From: Thermoplasmata archaeon
GTDB taxonomy: Archaea; Thermoplasmatota; Thermoplasmata; Lutacidiplasmatales; UBA184
Direction: 5' to 3'
Length of the DNA: 41,598 bases
NCBI GenBank assembly: GCA_022750205.1
Contig: JAKIWD010000003.1
Coordinates: 1-41,598 of the forward strand
This document shows positions 16,867 through 25,101 of this stretch, in pieces. How positions within the stretch are numbered: position 1 is the first letter of the stretch; each line of letters opens with the position of its first letter. The notes under the pieces were generated by a model. That model saw only the letters and a list, made by a program, of their open reading frames with translations. It did no database searches and was not told the origin of the DNA. Both the position numbers and the translations under genes were made by a program.

Positions 16867-19288
16867 GGAGCCCGATCGAGCCGTCTCGGCGAGCGAAGGT
16901 TCGAAGGCCTGCCAGTCCCGCTCGGCCGTCGCGAGCGCGCTCGCAATCCTGTTGATCGTCGGGATCCCCTCGGGCTTCGGCCCCACCTTCTTCCCGCATG
17001 GGCCCACGGTCGTCCCCTCGACTCCTCCAATGGTCCCCATTGCGACCCCCGCACATCGAGCCGAGGGCACCCCCGAACTGGATCGAGTCGCCTCGGCACA
17101 CGCTCCCCCGACCCCCACCGTGGGCGGGGGCGTCAACCCGTACCGCTTCTACAACCGGGAACCGGCTCCCGTCGGGGAAGCCGACTACGGGATCGACGCC
17201 GCCGACACACCCTCCAGCTACTCGACTCCGATCTTCTATGCCCGGTTGTTCCTCGACAACATCGCCACGCAGAACGCGAGCCTATCGGAGCCTCGGATCG
17301 CAACGTTCCAGCTGAACGTGAATCTGTACTTCACCCAGAACTCGACGGTCTACGTCTATTGGATCCAGGACGTCCTCGAGTACAACACCTCGAGCGGGAT
17401 CACTCACTTCTTGGACAACGTCTGGAACGCGTCCGGGCTCGGTACCCAGATGCTGAACTCCTCGATCACCGGCCTCGGCACCGTGACCGGATCGCCGGCG
17501 GGTGCCTACTACTTCGCCAACGCCGGTGCGCAGGCCGGCAATGTCGTGACCTTACAACTCCCGACCGAGGTCGATCTCCAGGTGGTCTCGGAGACCGTCG
17601 GGGGGGCCCCCGGCATTGCGTTCGAATTCCAGGACGGGTTCGGTTGGCAAGGGTTCGACACGGTCTCCTTCCCCTTCGCCGTCGGCGCGGTCGACTCCGG
17701 ATTCGTCGTCGATGGATTCCAATACCGGCCGGACGGCGCCTATCTCGATGCCGAGGTGACGATCGGAGGCCCGGGAGGGGGAAGCCAGACCAAGGTCGAT
17801 GCGTCGAGCGTGAACGTCGAGCTTCTTTACTGGAACGGCCACAACCTGCAGGCGATCGTCAACGCCTACAATTTCGGGAGCGATACGGCGGAGGGGGTCA
17901 CGAACCTTGCCTCGACCGTGCAGTACTCCGGTGAGAACGGCACGCCCGCGGCGGCGCTTCGCATCAACGCGTCGGCCAAGCTGGGGCCGCTCTTCGACCG
18001 CGCCGACGTCGGAATCGTGAACATCAGTACGTCGGTGCCGGCCGGCGCCCTCTTCGTCAACGGCACGTTCTATGGAGCGTACCAGGGCGGGCAAGCGAAC
18101 CTAACGGTCGGCCCGGGGAACTACACGTTCTCGATCTACGACGCCGGGTTCCTCGAGGGGTCGGTGGCCGCTCGGGTGACCGCAGGGGCCTACGTGCCGT
18201 TGCAGGTCGCATGGCACGACGTCTACTTCGCGAGCTTCATCACCGCGGGTCTTCCCTCGGGGATCATCTGGTCCGTCACGCTCAATGGTACGCCCCAGGA
18301 GTCCGATGTCGGGGTCATCTCCTACCTGGTCCCGCCCGGCAGTTATGGGTACATCATCAACCCGCTCTCCGGATTTGTACCTTCCCCGGCGTCGGGTACC
18401 GTAAACATCACGAACGCGGGTCGGAACGTCACCATTAGCTGGTCGGTGCGGGAGTTCCAGGTGTCGTTCATCGCGCTCGGACTCCCGAGCGCTCTTGAGT
18501 GGTCCGTCGTGGTCGCCGGGACGCTGTACGCGAGCCCCACCGCCGTGATCGTGGTCGCCGAGGCGCCTGGAACCTACGCGTACTCGTTCGGCGAGGTGGC
18601 CGGATTCCACACCAACCCGACCGAGGGTTCCGTGGACGTGATCGCCACGAACTTGACCCTCAATGTAACCTGGACCCGATTCACCTATGTGGTCGACTTC
18701 GTGGCGCAAGGGTTGTCGAGCGGGCTCGCGTGGGGCCTGGCCGTCGAGTCCAACGGGGTCTGGGTCAACAGCTCGGGGGTCGCCGCGATCGTCGGGGTGC
18801 CGCTCCCGAACGGCAGCTTCGAGTACGCCGTCACCGCGCCGGCTGCCGCGGTCGTGTACCCTCCGCAAGGCGCAGGGACGGTCGTCGGGAAGGCGCTGGA
18901 CGTGGTACTCGTCTTCTCGGCGGCGAACGGGTACCTCGCCGGGACGATCACGCCGGTGACGGCATCCCTTTGGGTCGACAACGTCAGCGTCCCCCTGGTG
19001 AACGGCTCGTTCAACACCTCGGTCTCCCCCGGTGAACACGAGGTACGGGCCTCCGCCGCGGGCTACGAGTCCGCGGATCAGCTTCTCCTGGTGGCGGCGG
19101 GTACGGTGACCCCCGTGCATTGGGACCTTGCCAGCCAAGTCGCGGCCCCCACCTCGCTCTTCAGCAACCCGGCCGTGCTCGGGGCGGTCGTCGGGCTCGG
19201 GGCTATCGCGGTCGCAGGGCTCTGGTTCTGGAGACGACGGCGGACCCGGGTCGCTTCGGAACGACCGGTCGTTCTCGACGAGCCGTGA
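16853..19288 (+). CDS. Second thermopsin-family (A5) protease, tandem paralogue
   Basis: An 811-residue paralogue of the preceding protein with the same order of parts: signal peptide (SAVASALAILLIVGIPSGFG), spacer, thermopsin domain from about 95 to 455 (NREPAPVGEADYG, TVYVYWIQDV, FLDNVWNAS, FVVDGFQYRPDGAYLDAEV, GGPGGGS, YWNGHNLQAI), three GLPSG-type beta repeats starting near 459, 537 and 614, a PEGA-like domain (about 693-760), a transmembrane helix (about 776-797) and a basic RRRRTR tail. ATG 16853 lies 14 bp inside the end of the upstream gene, so the two are translationally coupled; ATG 16832 in the same frame is an alternative. A second copy may differ in substrate or pH range; this is inference. 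It converges on the zinc-finger gene 60 bp downstream. Confidence 0.9.
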   Translation: MTTFREPDRAVSASEGSKACQSRSAVASALAILLIVGIPSGFGPTFFPHGPTVVPSTPPMVPIATPAHRAEGTPELDRVASAHAPPTPTVGGGVNPYRFYNREPAPVGEADYGIDAADTPSSYSTPIFYARLFLDNIATQNASLSEPRIATFQLNVNLYFTQNSTVYVYWIQDVLEYNTSSGITHFLDNVWNASGLGTQMLNSSITGLGTVTGSPAGAYYFANAGAQAGNVVTLQLPTEVDLQVVSETVGGAPGIAFEFQDGFGWQGFDTVSFPFAVGAVDSGFVVDGFQYRPDGAYLDAEVTIGGPGGGSQTKVDASSVNVELLYWNGHNLQAIVNAYNFGSDTAEGVTNLASTVQYSGENGTPAAALRINASAKLGPLFDRADVGIVNISTSVPAGALFVNGTFYGAYQGGQANLTVGPGNYTFSIYDAGFLEGSVAARVTAGAYVPLQVAWHDVYFASFITAGLPSGIIWSVTLNGTPQESDVGVISYLVPPGSYGYIINPLSGFVPSPASGTVNITNAGRNVTISWSVREFQVSFIALGLPSALEWSVVVAGTLYASPTAVIVVAEAPGTYAYSFGEVAGFHTNPTEGSVDVIATNLTLNVTWTRFTYVVDFVAQGLSSGLAWGLAVESNGVWVNSSGVAAIVGVPLPNGSFEYAVTAPAAAVVYPPQGAGTVVGKALDVVLVFSAANGYLAGTITPVTASLWVDNVSVPLVNGSFNTSVSPGEHEVRASAAGYESADQLLLVAAGTVTPVHWDLASQVAAPTSLFSNPAVLGAVVGLGAIAVAGLWFWRRRRTRVASERPVVLDEP

Positions 19289-19348
19289 CATTTCTCCCGC
19301 GGGCCTCGCGGCGCTCGGGAGGAAGATCCAACCTGAGGCCGAAGAGGC

Positions 19349-19576
19349 CTAGCGACTATGTTCCGCCCGATTATGATCCGAGAGCGCGGGGATCGAGTGG
19401 AATTTCTGACGGCAGACGGCGCAGCGGAACTTGGCGTTCCCCGGACGGGGCGATACCGCCCGGGCCGTCGAGGTGTGGACTTCGCCCCGGTGAGACTGCA
19501 GTAACTCTTGCGACGGGAAGTTCCGCCCGCAGTCCGCGCAGACCACGCCCAGCTCGTCGTATTCGACAAACGGCAC
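19349..19576 (-). CDS. Small protein with two C2H2 zinc fingers
   Basis: A 75-residue protein made almost entirely of two classical zinc fingers: C13-x2-C16-x12-H29-x4-H34 and C52-x2-C55-x12-H68-x4-H73. Each has the hydrophobic core positions of C2H2 fingers (F20 and L26; F59 and L65). A linker of 17 residues rich in Ser, Arg and Pro joins them, longer than the TGEKP linker of eukaryotic fingers, so they may act independently. C2H2 proteins of this size occur in archaea and are thought to bind nucleic acid or partner proteins; the target here is unknown. Start is GTG 19576, and a TATA-like CCAATAGG is centred 25 bp upstream. This promoter and the exact motif spacing make me confident it is a real gene. 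Confidence 0.82.
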   Translation of the reverse strand: MPFVEYDELGVVCADCGRNFPSQELLQSHRGEVHTSTARAVSPRPGNAKFRCAVCRQKFHSIPALSDHNRAEHSR

Positions 19577-19597
19577 AGGCGCGCCAATGCAGCGGTC

Positions 19598-19604
19598 CTA
19601 TTGG
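19598..19604 (-). promoter_or_regulatory. TATA-like element for the zinc-finger gene
   Basis: On the minus strand this reads CAATAGG, centred about 25 bp before the GTG at 19576, which fits a leaderless archaeal promoter. Confidence 0.35.
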
Positions 19605-19655
19605 GGGTTGTCGCACCGCCGCGAGATCGCCCGGCGCGTTGAGTGGGGGACGGAT

Positions 19656-20339
19656 CTACCGCTCGAGCTCGGAATACCGCCACGCCCCGATGGCGAGCGC
19701 GGCGGCCCCGGCGACCGCGAGCCCGGCCGGGAACCTGAACGAAATCTGGTGCTGGAAAACGAGAAGACCGACGACGCCGGCGACCACTACTCCGGCGAGG
19801 ACACCGGCGACCAGCGCTTGGGCGGCCGAACGGGTGACCGCGGCGGCCGCTGCGGCCGCTCCCCCCAAGAAAAGGAGGAGGGCCAGGATCGCGAGAGCGA
19901 GCGCCGCCGGTGCGAACAGCGGTGCCGGGGGGATCCCCGAGGGAGTCACGAGCCCGGGCGTGACCCGCAGCACCAAGAGGGCGCCCAGCGCGTACATCGC
20001 CACCGGCCCGCCGACGCTCAGCGCCAGCCGGCCGACGACCGCGGCGCTACGCGACTGCGGCAGCGCGAACGAGGTGAGGTGTGCGCGGAGGCCGATCTCC
20101 TCCCCTACGGCGAGCGCGGTCAGGTCGAGCACGATCATGCCGCCGAGCCCGCCCGTGATCAACAGACCGAGGATCTCGGCGGTCGCCACCGACGGGATCT
20201 TGAGGTAAAGGTCCGCGATTGCGCTCCCCACGGGTCCGGCGATCGGTGGGATCAGGAGCAGCCAGCCCCGTTGGGAGCGACGCCAGCGGCGAAACTCCCA
20301 GCGAGCGTTCGCGCGGAAGGTGGCGACGGCGCCGCTCAT
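19656..20339 (-). CDS. ABC-2-type transporter permease
   Basis: A 227-residue membrane protein with about six hydrophobic segments: GWLLLIPPIAGPVGSAIA, AEILGLLITGGLGGMIVLDL, LALSVGGPVAMYALGALLVL, ALALAILALLLFLGGAAAAAA, ALVAGVLAGVVVAGVVGLLVF and the last helix before RYSELER. The amphipathic start SGAVATFRANARWEFRRWRR is usual for ABC-2 exporter subunits. ATG 20339 overlaps the stop of the ATPase gene by 4 bp (ATGA), so the two form one exporter; a longer frame exists upstream but lies inside the ATPase gene. The substrate is unknown. Pairs like this export drugs, lipids or copper-related cargo in other organisms, and nothing here selects among them. Confidence 0.85.
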   Translation of the reverse strand: MSGAVATFRANARWEFRRWRRSQRGWLLLIPPIAGPVGSAIADLYLKIPSVATAEILGLLITGGLGGMIVLDLTALAVGEEIGLRAHLTSFALPQSRSAAVVGRLALSVGGPVAMYALGALLVLRVTPGLVTPSGIPPAPLFAPAALALAILALLLFLGGAAAAAAAVTRSAAQALVAGVLAGVVVAGVVGLLVFQHQISFRFPAGLAVAGAAALAIGAWRYSELER

Positions 20340-21280
20340 CCCTCCTCCCGGCCGACGAGCTCGAGGTAGCGGCGGGCCAGGTCGGACTCCGGCACGCTCG
20401 CTCGAGAAAGTGGGAGCCGGGCGGCGACGATCTGGCCGATCAGTTCGGATTGTCGTCGCTCGTCCCCGACGAACTCCAGCCGCCAATCGCGGTCACCCTC
20501 CGCGGTCAGCGCTGCCCCTGACCCTACCGCGGCCCGAAGGCGGTCCGCCTCGATCTCCCCGGCGAACCGCAGGAGGAGGCACCGTTCGCCGTGCTCGGCC
20601 TCGACCTTGACATCGCGACGCACCGGCTCGTCGCCGACGAGTCGACCATCGCGCAGGAACAACACCCTCTCGCAGACCGCTTCGACATCGTCCAAGAGAT
20701 GGGTAGACATCAGCAGGGTCCGGCCCTCGCGACGCAGTCCCCGGAGGAGCTCGCGCAGGTCCCGCCGGCCGGCCGGATCGAGGCCCAGTGTCGGCTCGTC
20801 GAGCAGGATCACCGACGGTTCCCCCACGAGGGCCGCGGCCAAGAGGAGCCGCCGGCCGAGTCCGGTCGAGAGCGTGCCCATCGGGCGCCCGAGATGCCCG
20901 TCGACGCCGGTCGCCGTAGCGGCCGCGACCGCGGCGCGATGCCATTCGCGCGACGGCAATCCGCGGATCTCGGCGACGTGCTCTAGGAGATCCTCCCCGT
21001 GCATGTAGGGGAGCGAGCCGGGGCTCTCGACCAGCGCACCCACGCGGGCGAGCGCGGCGATCCGGTGGTGGACCGGGTCGAGACCGTCCACCTCCAACCT
21101 CCCGGAGTCGGGGCGGAGGAGCCCGATGAGCAGCTTCATCGTCGTGGACTTCCCGGCGCCATTGGGCCCGAGGTACCCCACCGACTCTCCGGACCGCACC
21201 GTGAAGTCGACCGAGTCGAGGGCGGTGCGGTCACCGAACTTCTTGGTGACTTCAGAAAGCGCGATCGCGGGCGCGGCCAA
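20336..21280 (-). CDS. ABC-2-type transporter ATP-binding subunit
   Basis: A 314-residue ATPase that powers the adjacent permease. Motifs in order: EVTKKFGDRTALDSVDF at the start, Walker A GPNGAGKST, signature region LSTGLGRRL in place of LSGGQ, Walker B VILLDEPTLGLDP, and the switch histidine in STHLLDD. The C-terminal 90 residues form the accessory domain common in ABC-2 ATPases. The start is set at TTG 21280. The frame stays open 300 bp further upstream, but that part has no ABC-like sequence and would cross the divergent promoter. A GGAGGT sequence lies 3 nt before the TTG, and a TTAA element lies about 25 bp upstream. The Gln-to-Gly change in the signature is seen in other ABC-2 exporters, so activity is still expected. 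Confidence 0.9.
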   Translation of the reverse strand: MAAPAIALSEVTKKFGDRTALDSVDFTVRSGESVGYLGPNGAGKSTTMKLLIGLLRPDSGRLEVDGLDPVHHRIAALARVGALVESPGSLPYMHGEDLLEHVAEIRGLPSREWHRAAVAAATATGVDGHLGRPMGTLSTGLGRRLLLAAALVGEPSVILLDEPTLGLDPAGRRDLRELLRGLRREGRTLLMSTHLLDDVEAVCERVLFLRDGRLVGDEPVRRDVKVEAEHGERCLLLRFAGEIEADRLRAAVGSGAALTAEGDRDWRLEFVGDERRQSELIGQIVAARLPLSRASVPESDLARRYLELVGREEG

Positions 21281-21302
21281 CGTACCTCCGACCTCGCTCG
21301 GG

Positions 21303-21308
21303 GTTAAG
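21303..21308 (-). promoter_or_regulatory. TATA-like element for the ABC exporter operon
   Basis: CTTAAC on the minus strand, centred about 25 bp before the TTG at 21280. It supports the short start for the ATPase. Confidence 0.35.
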
Positions 21309-21381
21309 ATGCTCGCGGCGGACGGGTGCGCCGCGAGCCCGCTCCCGCGCGAGGTCGAACGGATCCCGTGCCCAAGGGTGG

Positions 21382-21390
21382 AGAATATAG
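21382..21390 (+). promoter_or_regulatory. TATA box of the GltD-like gene
   Basis: AGAATATAG lies about 50 bp before the ATG at 21436. It predicts transcription start near 21412 and a leader of about 24 nt. Confidence 0.45.
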
Positions 21391-21435
21391 GCCCCACCGG
21401 TGTGGGCGCGCGAGACACAATCCGCGGACAGTTCC

Positions 21436-22869
21436 ATGTGCGCATTTCGATACGAGCGACGTCCGATCCCCGAGGAGAACCGGGAGGAGCGCGTCGAGGG
21501 GTTCGGCGAGATCCTCCACAGCTACACGCCCGAGGAAGCGGTGCTCGAGGCCCAGCGGTGCCTGCAATGCGCCATGCCATTCTGCGTGCAAGCCTGTCCG
21601 ATCACGCAGGATTGTCGGGGGTACCTCTTGGCGGTCGCCCAAGGGGATTTTGACGGGGCCGCCCGGATCACGTTGATGGACAACCCGCTCGCGACGGTCC
21701 TGTGCAAGACCTGCTATCACTACTGCGAGGAGGACTGCGTGATGGGCGGGAAGGGAGTGCCCATCGCAATCCGACATATCAAGCGGGCCGCGCTCGAGTT
21801 CGGGAAATCGGATACGCTCTACGTTCCAAGCACGCCCCGCCACGAACGGATCGCCATCATCGGCGGCGGTCCCACCGGCATCCAGGCGATGTGGGAACTG
21901 TGCCTCCGGGGGTACGCCGTCACCCTGTTCGAGGCCGAACCCTTCCTGGGGGGGCAGGTCGAGACGATCCCCAAGTACCACCTCGCCGGCAACGAGCTCG
22001 ACCTTGACCTCGCCCGGTTCAAGGACCTGGACTGCACCGTCGTGACGGGAAAGAAGGCGGGCGTCGACTTCACCCCCGAGACACTGATCGCCGAGGGGTA
22101 CCTGGCGGTCCTCGTCGCCATCGGCGCCTCGGACCCGCGCGCTCTCGGCATTCCCGGAGAGCACTTGCCCGGCGTCTTCACCGCCCTTCAATTCCTCCTG
22201 GCGATGAACAAGGGCCCCGACGTGCTCCTCGGACGCCAGGGGCGGCGCGTGGTGGTCGTGGGGGGTGGGGATGTCGCGCTCGACGCGGCCCGCTCCTGCG
22301 TACGCTTGCCGGAGGTGGCCGGGGTGACCGTCGTGTACCGCAGGGGCCGCACCGACATGCCGGCCGGGGACGAGGAGGTCGAAGGGGGCGAGATCGAGGG
22401 GGCGACGTTCCTCTTCCAACGAAACCCCGTCCGGATCCTCGGGACCGCTCGGGTCGAGGGGATGGTCGTCCAGACGATGCAACCCGGTCCTCCGGACGCG
22501 ACCGGGCGACCGACGCAGGTCCCCGTGCCGGGATCGGAGACCACGCTCGACTGCGACACGATCGTGATCGCCGCCGGGGAGACCGCGGAGATCGCCGCGC
22601 TCCCCAAGGAACTCGACTTCAACCTCTCCTCCCACCCGTGGCCTCAGGGGAAGAAGGAGGATTGGATGACCGACGTCGAAGGGGTGTTCGCCGGCGGCGG
22701 AAAGTCCGTGGTCTACGCCATGGGCGCCGGAACGCGGGTAGCGATCGCCATCGATGCGTTCATCGCCCGAAAGAAGGGACGTAGCCCCACCCCGCGACCG
22801 AATCCGCTCGGGGGGCCGGACGCGCCGAAGCTCCCCGCCGGGTACGGCGGACCGACCTGGCACCTCTGA
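21436..22869 (+). CDS. GltD/SudA-family NAD(P)-dependent iron-sulfur flavoprotein
   Basis: A 477-residue protein of the glutamate-synthase small-subunit family. The N-terminal domain carries two [4Fe-4S] cysteine sets: C42-x2-C45-x4-C50-x3-C54, and C90-x2-C93-x3-C97-x3-C101. An FAD-binding Rossmann motif GGGPTG is at 143-148, an NAD(P)-binding motif GGGDVALDAARS lies near 275, and the closing FAD segment is VFAGGGKSV. Such proteins move electrons from NAD(P)H to a partner: the GltB large subunit in glutamate synthesis, a ferredoxin:NADP oxidoreductase partner, or another reductase. No large-subunit gene is adjacent, so the reaction is left open. The protein could also act alone, as some archaeal homologues do. 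ATG 21436 was chosen since it follows the promoter and begins at the family's usual N-terminus. Confidence 0.88.
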   Translation: MCAFRYERRPIPEENREERVEGFGEILHSYTPEEAVLEAQRCLQCAMPFCVQACPITQDCRGYLLAVAQGDFDGAARITLMDNPLATVLCKTCYHYCEEDCVMGGKGVPIAIRHIKRAALEFGKSDTLYVPSTPRHERIAIIGGGPTGIQAMWELCLRGYAVTLFEAEPFLGGQVETIPKYHLAGNELDLDLARFKDLDCTVVTGKKAGVDFTPETLIAEGYLAVLVAIGASDPRALGIPGEHLPGVFTALQFLLAMNKGPDVLLGRQGRRVVVVGGGDVALDAARSCVRLPEVAGVTVVYRRGRTDMPAGDEEVEGGEIEGATFLFQRNPVRILGTARVEGMVVQTMQPGPPDATGRPTQVPVPGSETTLDCDTIVIAAGETAEIAALPKELDFNLSSHPWPQGKKEDWMTDVEGVFAGGGKSVVYAMGAGTRVAIAIDAFIARKKGRSPTPRPNPLGGPDAPKLPAGYGGPTWHL

Positions 22870-22918
22870 TCCCGCGGGGACCGGAGAGCGCCGCCGCGAG
22901 CTCGGTGCTCCGGGCCGT

Positions 22919-23311
22919 TCACTTCGAGAAGTGGCGAACGAGGGCCTTCCAGTAGTACTCCTTCCAACCCTCGCTGATGCTCGCGAACGACGAGGCCGGA
23001 ATTCCGTACTGGGCGAATTCGATCCGCGTCCCCTTCCCGGCCTTGGTCAACTTGAAACGCGCGATCGAGTAGTGCCGCTCGGGCCAGGAATCCGCCCGCC
23101 ACGCCCAGACGATCTCCTTGGGCTTGTGATGCGCGAGGATGAACCCCTCCAGACTCCCGTCGTACATCGAGAAGGGCGCCCCTGGTTTCTTGCCGATCTT
23201 CGCCGAGCCGCCGCTGAACGCCGCGTGCTCGCCGGCGTTGACGAGCGCGTGGTAGACCGCGCTGGGGGCCGCCGGGATCGTTGCGTGCTGGCTGAGGTTC
23301 TTGACCTTCAT
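22919..23311 (-). CDS. AHSA1-like SRPBCC protein
   Basis: A 130-residue protein of the activator-of-Hsp90-ATPase-homologue (AHSA1) branch of the SRPBCC fold. It shows the N-terminal strand followed by PAAPSAVYHALVNAGEHAAFSGG, the central GAPFSMYDGSLEGFILA, the strand KEIVWAWRADSWP, and GTRIEFAQYGIP before a long C-terminal helix ending WKEYYWKALVRHF. The family binds hydrophobic ligands; the role here is unknown. ATG 23311 is used because the homologous part starts there; the open frame extends 32 codons upstream. A TATA-like CTATGTAG lies about 42 bp before it. It converges on the GltD-like gene with a 49 bp gap. Confidence 0.85.
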   Translation of the reverse strand: MKVKNLSQHATIPAAPSAVYHALVNAGEHAAFSGGSAKIGKKPGAPFSMYDGSLEGFILAHHKPKEIVWAWRADSWPERHYSIARFKLTKAGKGTRIEFAQYGIPASSFASISEGWKEYYWKALVRHFSK

Positions 23312-23610
23312 CGTCAGGATGGCTCCTCGCCCGAGGGGAGGCCGCAACGCTACATAGGGGGTTCTGACGCGGCTCGGAGCGGGGGACGCCCGCGGACAGG
23401 GCGGCATTCGGATGGCGCAGTGTGGTTCTCCGGTCGGTGGCGGGCCACGCGCTTCGAAGAAATAGGTCGTAGACCTCGTGGCTCGGTCGACGGAACTCGG
23501 TCTGGGCTGAACTCGGAACGACGGGCCAAGTGACGTGGTGGGGGTCCGCCCACCCTCGCTATGGCGACGGAGTTCGATACGGGGAGTGCTGGCGCTGGCC
23601 GCCGAAACAC
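23312..23610. other. Intergenic region without a supported gene
   Basis: About 300 bp between the AHSA1-like gene and the end of the esterase gene. It contains the probable promoter of the former (23351-23358). Short open frames run through it, but none has a recognisable product, and no hairpin or repeat stands out. Confidence 0.5.
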
Positions 23611-25101
23611 CTAGCGTGCGAAGAGGGAGCGGAACCAGCTCCCGATCTCATCGAGCGCTTCCCAGCCCTCGTCGACGAGGCCCCGATAATCGATGAAGCC
23701 ATGCGGCATGCCCGGGTATCGGGTGGCGCGGACCGGAACCAAGGCATCGTGCAGCCGTCGCGCGTACGCCTCCCCCTCGTCGCGCAATAGGTCGTACTGG
23801 GCGGTGATGACCAGCGCCGGGGGAAGTCCGGAGAGTTCCGTGGCGTTGAGCGGGGCGACACGGGGGTCCTTCCCCTCCTCGGCGTTCGTGAGGTATTGCT
23901 CCCACATCCACGGCATGAACGCCGTCTCGAAGCCGTACCCTTTCGCATTCTCGGTGTACGATTCCGTGAGGGGCATGTAAGCCGTGATCGGGCAGATCAA
24001 TACCTGGCCGGCGATCTTCGGTCCGTTGCGTTCGCGGGCCAGCAGGCAGACCACCGCGGCCATGTTCCCCCCGGCGCTATCTCCGGCGACCGCGACCCGG
24101 GCCGGATCGGTCCCGAGGCGAGCGGACACCGCCTCCTCAGAGAGCCAACGGACGGCCGCGAAACAGTCCTCGACCGCCGTCGGGAACTTGTGCTCGGGCG
24201 CCCGGCGGTATCCGACGGATGCGACCACGCATTGGGAGCGGTTGGCGATCTCCCGGCAGACGGTATCGTGCGTGTCGAGGTCGCCGAACACCCACCCGCC
24301 CCCGTGGAAGTAGGCGATGACCGGGAACGGCGACTCCCCGTCCTTGGGGGTGTAGACGCGGACCGGGACTCGGTGGCCCGACGGCCCGAAGCTCGTGGTC
24401 TTGAGCTGAGAGACCGCGGGGGCCGTACCAATGTACCCATCGGTTTCCCGCGACATCTGGCGCGCGATCTTTCGACCCTCTTCCGGTGACAGCGAAGTGA
24501 GGTCGGGGTAGGTCCCGGCCTCGTGCTCGAGCTGGGCCCGGATCTCGGGGTGGAACTCGGCCGATCGCGGCGGGGTCGGCGGCAACGGAGCGGCCTCCGG
24601 AGGCGGCAACTCCGCGGGCGGCTGGGCGCTCTCGTCCGTGGGAATGAGGTCGGCGAACGCGGGAGCCGGTGGGTCTTCGTGATCGGCGGCGGTCTCGATC
24701 GCCTCCGAGGGCGCTACTGCCTCGATCGGTTCGGGTGGGGGGGTGGAGAGGACCTCGACCGGCGGTTCAGGGGTCGCGAGGGCGGGCATGTCCGGCGGCG
24801 GGGCAACGGAGACCGGAAGCGCCTCGAAACGGCGTAGACGACCTTCGGGGGTGAAGGCGACCGCGAAACGGAACGATGCCCCCGCGTGCTGCGCCTCTCC
24901 GGTGCGGCCCCACCGATTGCCGTCGACACGTACCGCGTCGAGGTTCGGCCACGCGGTCCGTCGGCCGATCTCCTCGAGGAGCAGGACCCACTCCTGGGCG
25001 CAGAGCTTGCAGCAGAAGTAGGTCGACCGGCCCTGGACCTCCTGCCACCAGTCACCCCAGGTCGACCCGCAGAGCGGGCAGCCCTCAGGCGGGGGGTCCA
25101 T
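23611..25101 (-). CDS. Fusion of a Ta0938-type zinc domain with an HSL-family esterase
   Basis: A 496-residue two-part protein. Residues 1-100 resemble the Ta0938 domain of Thermoplasma: CPLCGSTWGDWW with C8 and C11, then YFCCKLCAQEW with C30, C31 and C34, which should form a zinc site, and a small beta sheet ending RRFEALPV. A Pro/Glu/Ala-rich linker of about 80 residues follows. The rest (about 185-496) is a complete alpha/beta hydrolase of the hormone-sensitive-lipase type: oxyanion motif HGGGW at 266-270, nucleophile S342 in GDSAGG, acid D437 and catalytic H467 in PHGFIDY. Such enzymes hydrolyse short or medium acyl esters in the cytoplasm. I infer that the zinc domain targets or regulates the esterase. 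ATG 25101 has GGAG a few bases upstream and lies 17 bp inside the end of the preceding gene, so it is the last gene of a three-gene operon. Confidence 0.88.
   Translation of the reverse strand: MDPPPEGCPLCGSTWGDWWQEVQGRSTYFCCKLCAQEWVLLLEEIGRRTAWPNLDAVRVDGNRWGRTGEAQHAGASFRFAVAFTPEGRLRRFEALPVSVAPPPDMPALATPEPPVEVLSTPPPEPIEAVAPSEAIETAADHEDPPAPAFADLIPTDESAQPPAELPPPEAAPLPPTPPRSAEFHPEIRAQLEHEAGTYPDLTSLSPEEGRKIARQMSRETDGYIGTAPAVSQLKTTSFGPSGHRVPVRVYTPKDGESPFPVIAYFHGGGWVFGDLDTHDTVCREIANRSQCVVASVGYRRAPEHKFPTAVEDCFAAVRWLSEEAVSARLGTDPARVAVAGDSAGGNMAAVVCLLARERNGPKIAGQVLICPITAYMPLTESYTENAKGYGFETAFMPWMWEQYLTNAEEGKDPRVAPLNATELSGLPPALVITAQYDLLRDEGEAYARRLHDALVPVRATRYPGMPHGFIDYRGLVDEGWEALDEIGSWFRSLFAR

Noticed and set aside
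21304-22863. 519-codon minus-strand frame opposite the GltD-like gene
   Set aside because: Antisense shadow: no domain, biased composition, and the plus strand has all iron-sulfur and Rossmann motifs.
23571-23580. tRNA-like T-loop sequence (GAGTTCGATACG)
   Set aside because: No matching acceptor, D or anticodon stem could be found around it; no tRNA is supported anywhere in the window.
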